A stretch of DNA of 34,109 bases from Calditrichia bacterium (GTDB lineage: Bacteria > Calditrichota > Calditrichia > RBG-13-44-9 > J075), in contig JACKAP010000019.1 of assembly GCA_020635015.1 (NCBI GenBank), positions 1-34,109 of the forward strand. The letters are read 5' to 3'. The notes under the pieces are model-generated. The model searched no databases. It was not told the DNA's origin and saw nothing but the letters and a program-made list of their open reading frames with translations. The translations under genes and the position numbers were made by a program. Positions 23,907 through 31,801 of the stretch are shown piece by piece. The first letter of the stretch is position 1; each line of letters opens with the position of its first letter.

Positions 23907-26792
23907 TTAGAACTTAAACTCCAGCCCTAACTGAAGCTTACGGGGGCTGGAGAAATTATTCGGATTCAGATTCACTTCATCATAGGTAAACAGCCCTTCC
24001 TGAGCAAGCTGCTCTTCGAACAGTTGCTTCTCATCCGGTAGCTGGGCGATCTCATCGCCGCGTCCGGTGGTTGCAAACACTTCCTCATGATTCAGGTGAT
24101 CGAACAAATTATCGATTTTAAAGAAGAGCACCGACTTCAGCCCCATCAACTTGAAATTTTTCTTGGCCTTCAGATCGACGCTCCAGCGCATCGGCTTGTG
24201 CGCGGAGGCGCGGAATTCCCGCTCGTTGAGGTCGAAGCGCTCCACAAATTGGGGATCAAAGGGCAGGCCGCTGTTCACATATCCGACCAGGCCGATGCTC
24301 CAGTTGTTCGGTTGCACGAAGTTGACGTAGGCATTAGCGGCATGGCGTTCGTCCCAATCCAGAGGCAGCACCTTGCGCTCGGCAAACACCACATCTTCTC
24401 CCCCGATCTGCACCGCGGTATTGATCAGATTCAGTGCATCCGGGCTGGAGGAACTTCCATTGGCAAAAGCGATCGTATAGTTGGCCCCGCCGTTGACCCG
24501 GTTGCCCAACTTGGTGAACCCGACCGAAATCCCCTTGGTGTTGCCGTAGTCGCGATTGATATAGCGGGTATAAGTCACATTGTCAATGGTGATCAACTGC
24601 TCGATCCCCAGCAGATTGCGGAAGTCCTTGTAATAAGCGGTCACATCCACCGAGAGGTCCTCGGTGATTCCCTGCTGCAGACCGATCTCGTAGGCGATGG
24701 TTTTCTCCGCCTTGAGATCAGCATTGCCCAAACGCCGCCCTTCCAGTTGGAAACGGGTCAGCGACACCAGCGGTTCATTATACATCAGTTCGTAGCTGGG
24801 CATCTGGAAAAAGTGCCCGTAAGAGGCATGGAAGGCCCCGTCGGAAGAGATCGGGAAGGAGATGCCCAGACGGGGGCTGAGCTGCCACTTCGCGGTAGCG
24901 TCAGCAAGGTTCTGGGAAACGCCCAGGTTAAAAGATTCGGTGCGGAGCCGGACCGGCACCACCTCATTGGGTTGGAAATAATCCAGACGCATCCCGGCAT
25001 TGACGATAATGTCCCCCATCTCCAGCTTATCCTGAACATAAACGGCTCCAGCCAGGGGCTCGACGTTGAAATCGCGGTAGAGATTCGCTTCGCTGTCGGC
25101 CGCTGCGACAAAGCGGGTGGTCTGGAACGAATCTTCCCAGGTGCGCCAGTAATTGACCATGGCGTTCCAGAACTCGTCGAAGCTGAGATTGGCGCCCAGC
25201 ACCGAGGCGTCGGGAGGATAGGCTTCGCTGGCCCAATCCGGTGTGGCCCGGAATCCGCGGCCATAGACATTGGCGAACACTTTGGTGACCTCAAACCCGG
25301 CCTTGATCAGGTTATGCTTATCGATCTGCCAGTTGATATCCCCGTTGGCCAGGTAGGTATCAATATAGTTTTTCCCTTCCGCATCGCCATAAAATCCGTC
25401 GGTGCTGCCCAGGGAAAAACCGTTTGAGGCCGCGGCAATCGGCATGATGCCGTCATCGCCGGGGTACAGGGCCACTTTGTTATCCTTGCGGAAATACCGC
25501 TCTGCATCCTGATGCTGCCAGGAAAAAGCCAGGTTGTAGAAGAATTTTTCCGAAGGGAAATGCTGAAACTTTAAAAATTGGGAATATTCCCAACTGCGGC
25601 TGGTGCCGGCGCCGTCCGGCTGGTAGCGGCGGAAACGGTTGTCCGGTGCACCGTCATATTCATCCAGCGACCCGAACCCCTGGTAGGTCAGAGATACCTT
25701 CGAGTGCGGGGTAAAGATCAGCTTGGCATTCAGTGAACGGGAGGTGCCGGTTCTCAGCGGCCCCATCGAACCGTCCCCGGTTGTCAGCGAATCGGGAATA
25801 TAAATCACCCCGGCGCCGGCGGTAGAGCCGTATAGCTGCACCCAGCGCTGGTAGGCGGAAATCCGCCAGCCGTCGATTGGGTTGAAACGGCGCTCATACC
25901 AATTCAAACTTTCCCAGTCGTTTACCCGGCCGCTGATGAAAAATCCCAGCTTGTCGCGAACAATCGGGCCCGTCAGGCTGAACTGAATATCTTTTTCCGC
26001 GGTGGGATTAAAATCGCTTACTCCCAGGTAAATCTCATCATGCCCGCTCAGCCATTCACCGGCATAGGTCTGCACATTACCGGAGAACTTATTCGCCGGC
26101 TTTTTGGTCACGATATTTACCACGCCGGACTGGGCCTGGCCATACTCCGCGTTGAAGGTACCGCTGATCACCTCCAGCTCTTCGATCATATTGGTCTCGA
26201 TCGTCACATTGCTGCCGCCGCTCTGGCTGAAGGCGTTGCTCACCGGAATACCGTCGACGATGTAGGTCACCTCACGGGCCCGGCCGCCGCGGAAGTGCAG
26301 CTCTCCTCCGCTGCTCACCACCCCGGCCTGCAGTTCGATCACTTCCGAGATTTCCGTAACCGGCATCAGGTCAACGGTTTCCGAAGAGACGATAGCGGCA
26401 CTGTGGGTGCGGTCAATCTCGATGGCAGCGCGATTGGCTTCTACCACCACTTCCTGACCTTCTACCGTGGCCGGCAGCACCGTTACGTGCTGAGTCGTGG
26501 TGCGGTCGACGCTGATGCGCACATTCTCCACGGTGGTTGAGGCGTATCCGACATAAAAAACCGTCAGCCGGTAAGTGCCGGGCGGCACGTTGATGATCGC
26601 AAAGTAACCGTCCTGATCGGTCGAAGATCCCAGCCCGGTTCCTTCCAGGACGACATCTGCGCCGATCAATGCCTCGCCGGTCTTTTGGTCCTTGACCGTA
26701 CCGACGATCTTGCCGGTGGTTCCGGCAAGCAGTAGCTGAGCGCTGAACAGCAGAACCAGCACAACGGCAAATTTTTTCATAAATGCACGCAT
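23907..26792 (-). CDS. TonB-dependent receptor with N-terminal CarboxypepD_reg domain
   Basis: Encodes 961 residues. The signal peptide (KKFAVVLVLLFSAQLLLA) is followed by a carboxypeptidase-regulatory-like beta-sandwich at about residues 26-110 (GKIVGTVKDQKTGEALIGAD, then GYFAIINVPPGTYRLTV). Then comes a plug domain at about 120-235 (LHFRGGRAREVTYIVDGIPV; EVISGTFNAEYGQAQSGVVN) and a long 22-strand-type barrel ending in Phe (LQLGLEFKF). This is the SusC-like or Oar-like architecture; without a SusD neighbour the Oar-type reading is better. Substrate unknown, perhaps a peptide, glycan or metal complex. The start ATG has GGAAGGGG about 11 bases upstream; ATG 26780 (MKKF) is an alternative. It heads a likely operon with the two genes that follow. 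Confidence 0.93.
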   Translation of the reverse strand: MRAFMKKFAVVLVLLFSAQLLLAGTTGKIVGTVKDQKTGEALIGADVVLEGTGLGSSTDQDGYFAIINVPPGTYRLTVFYVGYASTTVENVRISVDRTTTQHVTVLPATVEGQEVVVEANRAAIEIDRTHSAAIVSSETVDLMPVTEISEVIELQAGVVSSGGELHFRGGRAREVTYIVDGIPVSNAFSQSGGSNVTIETNMIEELEVISGTFNAEYGQAQSGVVNIVTKKPANKFSGNVQTYAGEWLSGHDEIYLGVSDFNPTAEKDIQFSLTGPIVRDKLGFFISGRVNDWESLNWYERRFNPIDGWRISAYQRWVQLYGSTAGAGVIYIPDSLTTGDGSMGPLRTGTSRSLNAKLIFTPHSKVSLTYQGFGSLDEYDGAPDNRFRRYQPDGAGTSRSWEYSQFLKFQHFPSEKFFYNLAFSWQHQDAERYFRKDNKVALYPGDDGIMPIAAASNGFSLGSTDGFYGDAEGKNYIDTYLANGDINWQIDKHNLIKAGFEVTKVFANVYGRGFRATPDWASEAYPPDASVLGANLSFDEFWNAMVNYWRTWEDSFQTTRFVAAADSEANLYRDFNVEPLAGAVYVQDKLEMGDIIVNAGMRLDYFQPNEVVPVRLRTESFNLGVSQNLADATAKWQLSPRLGISFPISSDGAFHASYGHFFQMPSYELMYNEPLVSLTRFQLEGRRLGNADLKAEKTIAYEIGLQQGITEDLSVDVTAYYKDFRNLLGIEQLITIDNVTYTRYINRDYGNTKGISVGFTKLGNRVNGGANYTIAFANGSSSSPDALNLINTAVQIGGEDVVFAERKVLPLDWDERHAANAYVNFVQPNNWSIGLVGYVNSGLPFDPQFVERFDLNEREFRASAHKPMRWSVDLKAKKNFKLMGLKSVLFFKIDNLFDHLNHEEVFATTGRGDEIAQLPDEKQLFEEQLAQEGLFTYDEVNLNPNNFSSPRKLQLGLEFKF

Positions 26793-27093
26793 CTTTTCGT
26801 AACCCCTTCCGTATTACCGTTCGACATAGCAGGTCTTTATTTGTAAATTCAGATGTTTCTATACGATACCGGATATTACCAGCATATTAAGATTATAATA
26901 CCAGAATAGGCGGGTATCCCCCCGGCACAATTCGGCAGAATAATTTCCGATTATACGGAATTATTTGCTAAACATCAATACCCTAAATTGGGGAGGGGGA
27001 GATTTTTTGTCTTTTTGGGGTGCAAAATCGTTGGTTCGGTAGACCATAGATTTGTATCATCACCTGATCTGCATTCTCAGTAAGAGGAAAAGT
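26793..27093. other. upstream region of the TonB receptor gene
   Basis: About 300 bases of AT-rich DNA between the outer-membrane barrel gene (27094) and the TonB receptor gene, both on the minus strand. An imperfect dyad (AATAATTTCCG, then CGGAATTATT) at 26939-26965 may be an operator or weak terminator. A minus-strand TGGTATTATAAT near 26891-26902 resembles an extended -10 element, but there is no good -35. The receptor operon is likely transcribed from here. No reading frame of note. Confidence 0.4.
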
Positions 27094-27987
27094 TTACCAC
27101 TTCCAGGCGGAATAAACGCTCATAACCGGCCCTCCCGTCTGCCGGGAAAATGTAAAAGCGCCTTCCAGCGTCAACCCCAATGAAAAGTTCGCGCTCCGCT
27201 GCCAATCCACCTCAAATGCAAATCCCACATATTCAGTGCCGTTTCCAATTCCGGACGGGCTATTATCCAATGGCGCCGCTGACGTTCCCAGCGGTTCAAC
27301 CATCACGGTGCGGAAAGTGCCGTACATCTTTTCACTCAATCGCCTGCCTCCTTCCGCGCTGACCGACAGCACCGGCAAAAAATCTTTTGAACGGTATTTA
27401 TAGGCGATTTCCGCACCGGCATGACCGCGGTTCCAGCCATAGCCGGCCTGCAGGCGGGGCTCGAGATCCCACACCCCCGCGCCGACCCGGAGCTCACCGA
27501 TCCGCTCGCCCGTCTCGATGTTATAGAATGGCTTTGCAATTGATGAATTGGCCAACGGTGCAGTTGCCGTGAATTGCAGCGCCAGTACCGCCCGATGCTG
27601 GATGATGCCCCAACGCAGCCCCAGCGACATGTCACCGGTGCCGGTGTAACTGTAATCATTGAGATTCGACATGTGAAAGCTGGTCACCACCGGCCAGAAT
27701 CCCACCAGAGTCAAACGCTCCGCCAGCCCGTACTCGCCGTAGGTATTGAAAAAAATCTCATTATAATCGCCGCTGGGCAGCCGGGTGCCATCGGGACCGT
27801 AATGACCGCTCAACGCCCCGATGGCTGCCTGCCAGCGCAGCCAAAGCTTGGCATAGCCCCCATTACGCGGCAGGGTCCATCCGCCGCCCATCAGGGGAGA
27901 AGCCGTAAACAGGAGCAGGAATAGCATCCCGAATAAGAAGCGCCGGTAATCGTTGTAAAATTTATTCAACCAGCCGGTGATCATCAT
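27094..27987 (-). CDS. outer-membrane beta-barrel protein of unknown substrate
   Basis: Encodes 297 residues. A signal peptide with core FLFGMLFLLLFTASPLMGG is followed by about 250 residues of alternating strands rich in Gly, Tyr and Trp (GGYAKLWLRWQAA; FNTYGEYGLAERLTLVGFWPV; AGYGWNRGHAGAEIAYKYRSK) and a terminal aromatic (YSAWKW), which is the expected C-terminal barrel signature. It resembles the loosely defined transporter/MetA-like barrel family found in FCB and proteobacterial genomes. The function is not known. It lies upstream of the TonB receptor on the same strand, but a 300-base gap with a dyad makes separate transcription likely. It is divergent from cysS. Confidence 0.75.
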   Translation of the reverse strand: MMITGWLNKFYNDYRRFLFGMLFLLLFTASPLMGGGWTLPRNGGYAKLWLRWQAAIGALSGHYGPDGTRLPSGDYNEIFFNTYGEYGLAERLTLVGFWPVVTSFHMSNLNDYSYTGTGDMSLGLRWGIIQHRAVLALQFTATAPLANSSIAKPFYNIETGERIGELRVGAGVWDLEPRLQAGYGWNRGHAGAEIAYKYRSKDFLPVLSVSAEGGRRLSEKMYGTFRTVMVEPLGTSAAPLDNSPSGIGNGTEYVGFAFEVDWQRSANFSLGLTLEGAFTFSRQTGGPVMSVYSAWKW

Positions 27988-28099
27988 AATACTCCTCTCA
28001 GGATCGCTTTAGTTGATAAAATGAATGATGGTTAATAATAGCCAATCTCCCATGCGAATCGAAGTAAAAAATAAACCGGGATGGCTACCCGCACTGTGA

Positions 28100-28143
28100 G
28101 GCGGATTACGCCCGGTTAGATGTTTCGGCCGAATTCATCCGCC
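28100..28143. repeat. stem-loop region upstream of cysS
   Basis: GGCGGAT at 28100-28106 pairs exactly with ATCCGCC at 28137-28143, with an inner GC-rich hairpin possible (CGCCCGG with CCGAA-side bases). Another short stem follows nearby (CTGCTT near 28161 with AAGCAG near 28180, then TTTTAAAT). The gap is shared by cysS and the divergent barrel gene. A leader structure that controls cysS is conceivable, but no T-box specifier or conserved T-box sequence is present. Confidence 0.35.
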
Positions 28144-28277
28144 GGGTGAAAAAGCCGTTTTCTGCTTGCTTCAGGGTCTAAAGCAGTTTTAAATTGGCTG
28201 CCCAAACATACTTTCTACCATCTTCCCGAGTGACTGCCCGGAAGATCGTGACAAACCATTTCCAGAGAGAGAAATTT

Positions 28278-29741
28278 ATGTCTTTACAAATTTACAATAC
28301 CTTGACCCGCACCAAGGAAGCATTTATTCCCCTCACCCCCGGCCGGGTTAATATTTATGTCTGTGGACCGACGGTGTACAGCCATGCTCATATTGGCCAT
28401 GCCAAAAGTTATATCAGCTTTGACGTGGTAGTGCGCTACCTGCGCTATCTGGGATATCAGGTCAAATATGTACAGAATATTACCGATGTCGGTCACCTGG
28501 TGGGCGATGCGGAGGAAGGCGAGGATAAGCTGCAGAAGAAAGCCCGGGAAGAGCAGATCGATCCGATGCAGGTGGCGCAGGCTTATACCTGGAGTTACTT
28601 TGACGATATGGACGCGCTGGGGGTCATTCGCCCGGATATCTCCCCGCACGCTACCGGCCATATCATCGAGCAGATTGAGATGATCCAGACCCTGATCGAC
28701 AAAGGGGTCGCCTACGAATCGAACGGTTCGGTTTATTTTGATGTTTACCAGCACGAAGGATACGGCAAGCTGAGCGGCCGCAAGCTGGAGGAGCTGGAAT
28801 CCGGCGCCCGCCTGGAGGTCAATCCGGAGAAGCGCCACCCGGCCGACTTCGCCCTGTGGAAGAAGGCCGACCCGACCCATTTGATGAAGTGGCCCAGCCC
28901 CTGGAGCGTCGGCTTCCCGGGTTGGCACATCGAGTGCTCCGCCATGTCGATGAAGTATCTCGGGGAGACCTTTGACATCCACGGTGGCGGCCTGGACAAT
29001 ATTTTTCCCCATCACGAGTGCGAGATTGCCCAAAGTGAAGCGGCGACCGGCAAACCCTTCGCCCGCTACTGGATGCACAACAACACCCTGACCATGAACG
29101 GGGAAAAGATGAGCAAATCGCTGGGGAATGTGCTGAATGTTCATGATCTGCTCAAACAATATTCGGCTCATACCGTGCGCTATTTTATGCTGAGCAGCCA
29201 TTACCGCAGCCGGCTGGATTACAGCGACGAGGCGATCCAGGCGGCCGAGCAGGGGCTGAGCCGCCTGCTGAGCACGGTCGGCAAACTGCAGGAAACCCTG
29301 GCCGGCGCTGCGGCCGTCGATGGGTTTACCGCTCCCTTCGAGATTGACGAATTCCGGGAACGCTTCGAAGCAGCGATGAACGACGATTTCAACGCGCCCC
29401 GCGCCATGGCGGTTTTATTCGATTTGAGCAAGGCCGTGAATCAATATCTGTCCGGCAGTGAGCCTTATGATCAAACCTTCCTGGCTGCGCTTGATGACTT
29501 TTTCCGCCGCACGGCGCATGGTGTATTGGGGATTATTCCCGAGAAGGCGGCAACCAGCGGGCAGACCCAATTGGGCAATGAGTTGATCGAACAATTAATC
29601 GACCTGAACCTCGAACTGCGTAATGAATTGCGCAAGCAGAAAATCTGGGGCCTGGCCGACATGGTGCGTGAACGCCTGAAAGCCATGGGAATCGTTCTGG
29701 AAGACCGTTCCGACGGCACCACCGGCTGGAGCAAGGCCTAG
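28278..29741 (+). CDS. cysS: cysteine--tRNA ligase
   Basis: Charges tRNA-Cys with cysteine using ATP. From ATG 28278 it has 487 residues, the usual bacterial length. The class Ia signature is complete: zinc ligand C29 in the CGPTVYSHAHIGHAKSY segment, which also contains HIGH (38-41), further zinc ligands in GWHIECSAMSMKYLG and FPHHECEIAQSEA, and KMSKS at 277-281. The anticodon-binding helical C-terminal domain follows. The frame is open upstream to 28194, but the start at 28278 is preferred because it has a GAGAGAGAAATTT ribosome-binding region and gives the normal N-terminus (SLQIYNTLTRTKE). It converges on the next gene with only six bases between stops. Confidence 0.96.
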   Translation: MSLQIYNTLTRTKEAFIPLTPGRVNIYVCGPTVYSHAHIGHAKSYISFDVVVRYLRYLGYQVKYVQNITDVGHLVGDAEEGEDKLQKKAREEQIDPMQVAQAYTWSYFDDMDALGVIRPDISPHATGHIIEQIEMIQTLIDKGVAYESNGSVYFDVYQHEGYGKLSGRKLEELESGARLEVNPEKRHPADFALWKKADPTHLMKWPSPWSVGFPGWHIECSAMSMKYLGETFDIHGGGLDNIFPHHECEIAQSEAATGKPFARYWMHNNTLTMNGEKMSKSLGNVLNVHDLLKQYSAHTVRYFMLSSHYRSRLDYSDEAIQAAEQGLSRLLSTVGKLQETLAGAAAVDGFTAPFEIDEFRERFEAAMNDDFNAPRAMAVLFDLSKAVNQYLSGSEPYDQTFLAALDDFFRRTAHGVLGIIPEKAATSGQTQLGNELIEQLIDLNLELRNELRKQKIWGLADMVRERLKAMGIVLEDRSDGTTGWSKA

Positions 29742-29747
29742 GGCGTG

Positions 29748-30068
29748 TTATTCCAAGAGCTTTTTCTTGAGATAGTGAAATCGCTTCAACTCTTCCCCGC
29801 TCAGTGAAAGCACAAAAGCCAGTTCATTGGTGGTATACACCGGAACCGGCACTCGCAACTCCTGCGGGTCTTTCAGGGCGGGATTTACCAGGTAAATCTC
29901 GCAACGGAGCTGTTTGCTGTACACCTTGATCATATCCCGCTCTCCCTGCAGCAATTCGTATATCCTCAACACCAGATCCGCTTCCGGCATTCCGGTGGCA
30001 GACCGGGAATCTGCCCGGTCTGTTCTGGAGCGTTCGGTCTTCAGTTTCACGAGCGGCCTTTCCAGCAC
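29748..30068 (-). CDS. small hypothetical protein
   Basis: Up to 106 residues; family not recognised. The sequence from about residue 27 (MPEADLVLRIYELLQGERDM) to the end (YLKKKLLE) reads as a soluble mixed helix/strand protein and has natural composition. The first 26 residues are basic and Ser/Arg-rich and may not be translated: GTG 30068 lacks a ribosome-binding site and ATG 29990 is an alternative start (80 residues). It ends six bases from cysS on the opposite strand. The inverted repeat at 30093-30181 lies just upstream. Moderate confidence that it is a gene. Confidence 0.5.
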   Translation of the reverse strand: MLERPLVKLKTERSRTDRADSRSATGMPEADLVLRIYELLQGERDMIKVYSKQLRCEIYLVNPALKDPQELRVPVPVYTTNELAFVLSLSGEELKRFHYLKKKLLE

Positions 30069-30402
30069 AATTCAACAAATAAATGTTAGGGTATGTGATC
30101 GGATGGGGATAAGGCTATGTAGCAAAGCTTTTGTGCAGCTGTTGGTTTTTCCAACATAGCCTTATCCCCATCTGACCACATAAATATTGTTTGCCACCTA
30201 AAATCGACCTAGGTGAGTGGCAAAGCATGCAATATCTTAATATAGATATCACTTACATAAAATGTCAACAATAATTTTATGTTTAGCTCATTTTTTATTG
30301 CTAAATAACTTAATAAAAAACAAAATTTTTAAGGTTTTTGGAATCATACTTAAAAAGAAAATATGTTTATCAGAATGTATTTCCGGAAGGAGTTGACAGG
30401 TT
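30069..30402. other. AT-rich, hairpin-rich gap without a gene
   Basis: Apart from the long inverted repeat, bases 30182-30400 are strikingly AT-rich compared with all neighbouring DNA. Smaller dyads occur: TTGCCAC near 30190 with GTGGCAA near 30215 (a hairpin that also carries CACCT/AGGTG), and ACATAAAA near 30256 with TTTTATGT near 30274. No open frame of any size has a ribosome-binding site. A small RNA gene or remnant of foreign DNA is possible, but neither can be shown. Confidence 0.45.
30093..30181. repeat. long inverted repeat with 28-base arms
   Basis: The arm at 30093-30120 (containing GATGGGGATAAGGCTATGT) pairs with 30154-30181 (starting ACATAGCCTTATCCCCATC) with two mismatches over 28 bases. 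The 33-base spacer contains an AGC...GCT/CAGCTG patch. No reading frame is contained. It borders an AT-rich tract. It could be a small mobile repeat, a recombination site or a strong RNA hairpin. Confidence 0.85.
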
Positions 30403-30696
30403 TTAAACGTAAGCGGTGTGAGGAAAATTGCCCCGAGGAACTGGATTCAATCTGCTAGATCCAGCCGAAAAGTAGAACGATAAAGGGAGGCAAAAGGGCC
30501 TATTAAAAAAACCGGGCAGCGTACAAATCGACTGATCGGCCCGCTCGCTGATCACCCGAAAAGCTTTGTATCTGACACTACACAATATGTCCAAACGGAT
30601 GACCAAATCCTATAAATCCTGGGCAATCGATTTTCCCACGCCCGGAATTTGCTGTAATATCTTCAAGACTGCGGCCTGGTCTCGCGGTTTCCTCAA
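30403..30696 (-). pseudogene. decayed helix-hairpin-helix gene (Cdd1/pathogenicity-locus-like)
   Basis: Reading from TTG 30696, which overlaps the TGA stop of the VOC gene (TTGA), the frame gives LRKPRDQAAVLKILQQ, then IPGVGKSIAQDL, then an in-frame TAG at 30610-30612, then DLVIRLDIL and so on to a TAA at 30403. IPGVGKSIAQDL-x-DLGIR is the helix-hairpin-helix core of the small (about 90-100 residue) Cdd1/mitomycin-resistance-like family, and the total span of 97 codons fits. Downstream of the stop the family resemblance fades (VISERADQSIC is the last plausible match), so point mutation plus further decay is the simplest reading. Family identity is from memory of the motif and is uncertain. 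Confidence 0.5.
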
Positions 30697-31088
30697 GTCT
30701 GTCTCGTCTCCTGGGCAAAGGTCAACAGAAACCCATCCGGGTCGGTGACAGAGAACTCGCGCATTCCATAAAACGTTTCTTCCAGGCCCTTGCGCACCGG
30801 CATTTTATCTTTAACCGCTGCATACAGTCCATCCACATCATCGACATTGATGTATAGCAGCAGCGCCCCGCCGCCGGGCAGAGCTTGAAGCTCAGGCAAC
30901 TCATCGCCCAGGCTCTGCCGGCTCTGCAGCATCACCATCACTTCCCCGTGCTGGAGCATTGCCCAGTCAAACGGCGGCGTTTCCGGCACCGTCATCATCT
31001 GCTGAAAGCCCAGCACATTGCAATAAAAATCGATTGAAGCAGTAATATCTCCTACCAGCAGATTGGGGGTCAGTTTATGAAATTTCAT
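30693..31088 (-). CDS. VOC-superfamily (glyoxalase/bleomycin-resistance-like) protein
   Basis: Encodes 131 residues, the normal size for a single VOC unit of two beta-alpha-beta-beta-beta modules. Module one is KFHKLTPNLLVGDITASIDF followed by YCNVLGFQQMM and GEVMVMLQSR; module two is LLLYINVDDVDGLYAAVKDK followed by FYGMREFSVTDPDGFLLTFAQE. The metal-binding positions of the superfamily are only partly filled, so the activity (lyase, dioxygenase, or drug or toxicant binding) cannot be stated. Its ATG overlaps the TGA of tag (ATGA), so it is translationally coupled to a DNA-repair gene, which hints at a protective role. Confidence 0.88.
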   Translation of the reverse strand: MKFHKLTPNLLVGDITASIDFYCNVLGFQQMMTVPETPPFDWAMLQHGEVMVMLQSRQSLGDELPELQALPGGGALLLYINVDDVDGLYAAVKDKMPVRKGLEETFYGMREFSVTDPDGFLLTFAQETRQT

Positions 31089-31657
31089 TGCGCCTCCATT
31101 TCATGATAGCGGAAACAATCCGTCGTATGATCATTCACCAGCCCGGCGGCTTGCATAAAGGCATAGCATATTGTCGAGCCGATAAATTTAAAACCGCGCT
31201 TCTTGAGATCCTTGCTCATTGCGTCGGATTCTGCAGTACGGGCCGGGATGTCGCGCAGGGCCGGCCAGGCATTGACTTTCGGCATCCCCCCCACAAATTG
31301 CCAGATGTAGCGGTCGAAGCTGCCGAATTCCCGCTGCGCCTCCAGAAATGCCCGGGCATTCCCCACCGCGGCGTAGATTTTCAGGCGGTTGCGCACGATC
31401 CCGGGATTTTCCAACAGGGCGGCAATCTTCTTCTCGTCATAGCGGGCCACAAGTTGCGGATCGAAATAATCGAACGCCTGGCGGTAGTTTTCCCGCTTTT
31501 TCAGGATAGTTGCCCAACTCAGTCCGGCCTGAGCGCCCTCCAGTATCAGGAATTCAAACAAGCGTTGATCATCATGCACCGGCACGCCCCACTCTTCATC
31601 ATGATAGCGCTGATAAAGCGGATCATTAGCCGGCACCCAGCCGCATCTTTTCATCAT
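31085..31657 (-). CDS. tag: DNA-3-methyladenine glycosylase I
   Basis: Removes 3-methyladenine from alkylated DNA. From ATG 31657 it encodes 190 residues, the typical length. Family features: the N-terminal zinc ligand Cys in MKRCGW, His in YHDEEWG, the catalytic pocket segment LILEGAQAGLSW with its Glu, RNRLKIYAAVGNARAF, and the C-terminal zinc ligands in NDHTTDCFRY. The frame continues to 31675, but the start at 31657 is set by AGGGG five bases upstream. The gene leads into the VOC gene with a four-base overlap. It lies about 145 bases after the AlkA-like gene, so it may have its own promoter or belong to the lexA transcript. Confidence 0.95.
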   Translation of the reverse strand: MMKRCGWVPANDPLYQRYHDEEWGVPVHDDQRLFEFLILEGAQAGLSWATILKKRENYRQAFDYFDPQLVARYDEKKIAALLENPGIVRNRLKIYAAVGNARAFLEAQREFGSFDRYIWQFVGGMPKVNAWPALRDIPARTAESDAMSKDLKKRGFKFIGSTICYAFMQAAGLVNDHTTDCFRYHEMEAQ

Positions 31658-31801
31658 TATTCCCCTATCGGACACTTGTTGAAATTAGAGAATTTAACAA
31701 GACATCGGGCTCGCTTTTTACCGCAAAGTTTGCTGAAATGATTTCATTTATTATTTTGCGTTCTTGGCGACTTTGGGTGACAGTTTCCGTATTCCCCAGC
31801 G

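Noticed and set aside
24087..25427. 446-codon plus-strand open frame
   Set aside because: Antisense to the TonB receptor barrel, with composition of a shadow frame. The receptor has clear domains; this does not.
28161..28277. T-box or other tRNA-sensing leader of cysS
   Set aside because: Only a short stem followed by TTTTAAAT is present; no specifier loop or conserved T-box sequence could be found.
30566..30748. plus-strand 60-codon open frame
   Set aside because: Antisense to the HhH remnant and the end of the VOC gene; the minus-strand reading carries the recognisable motif.
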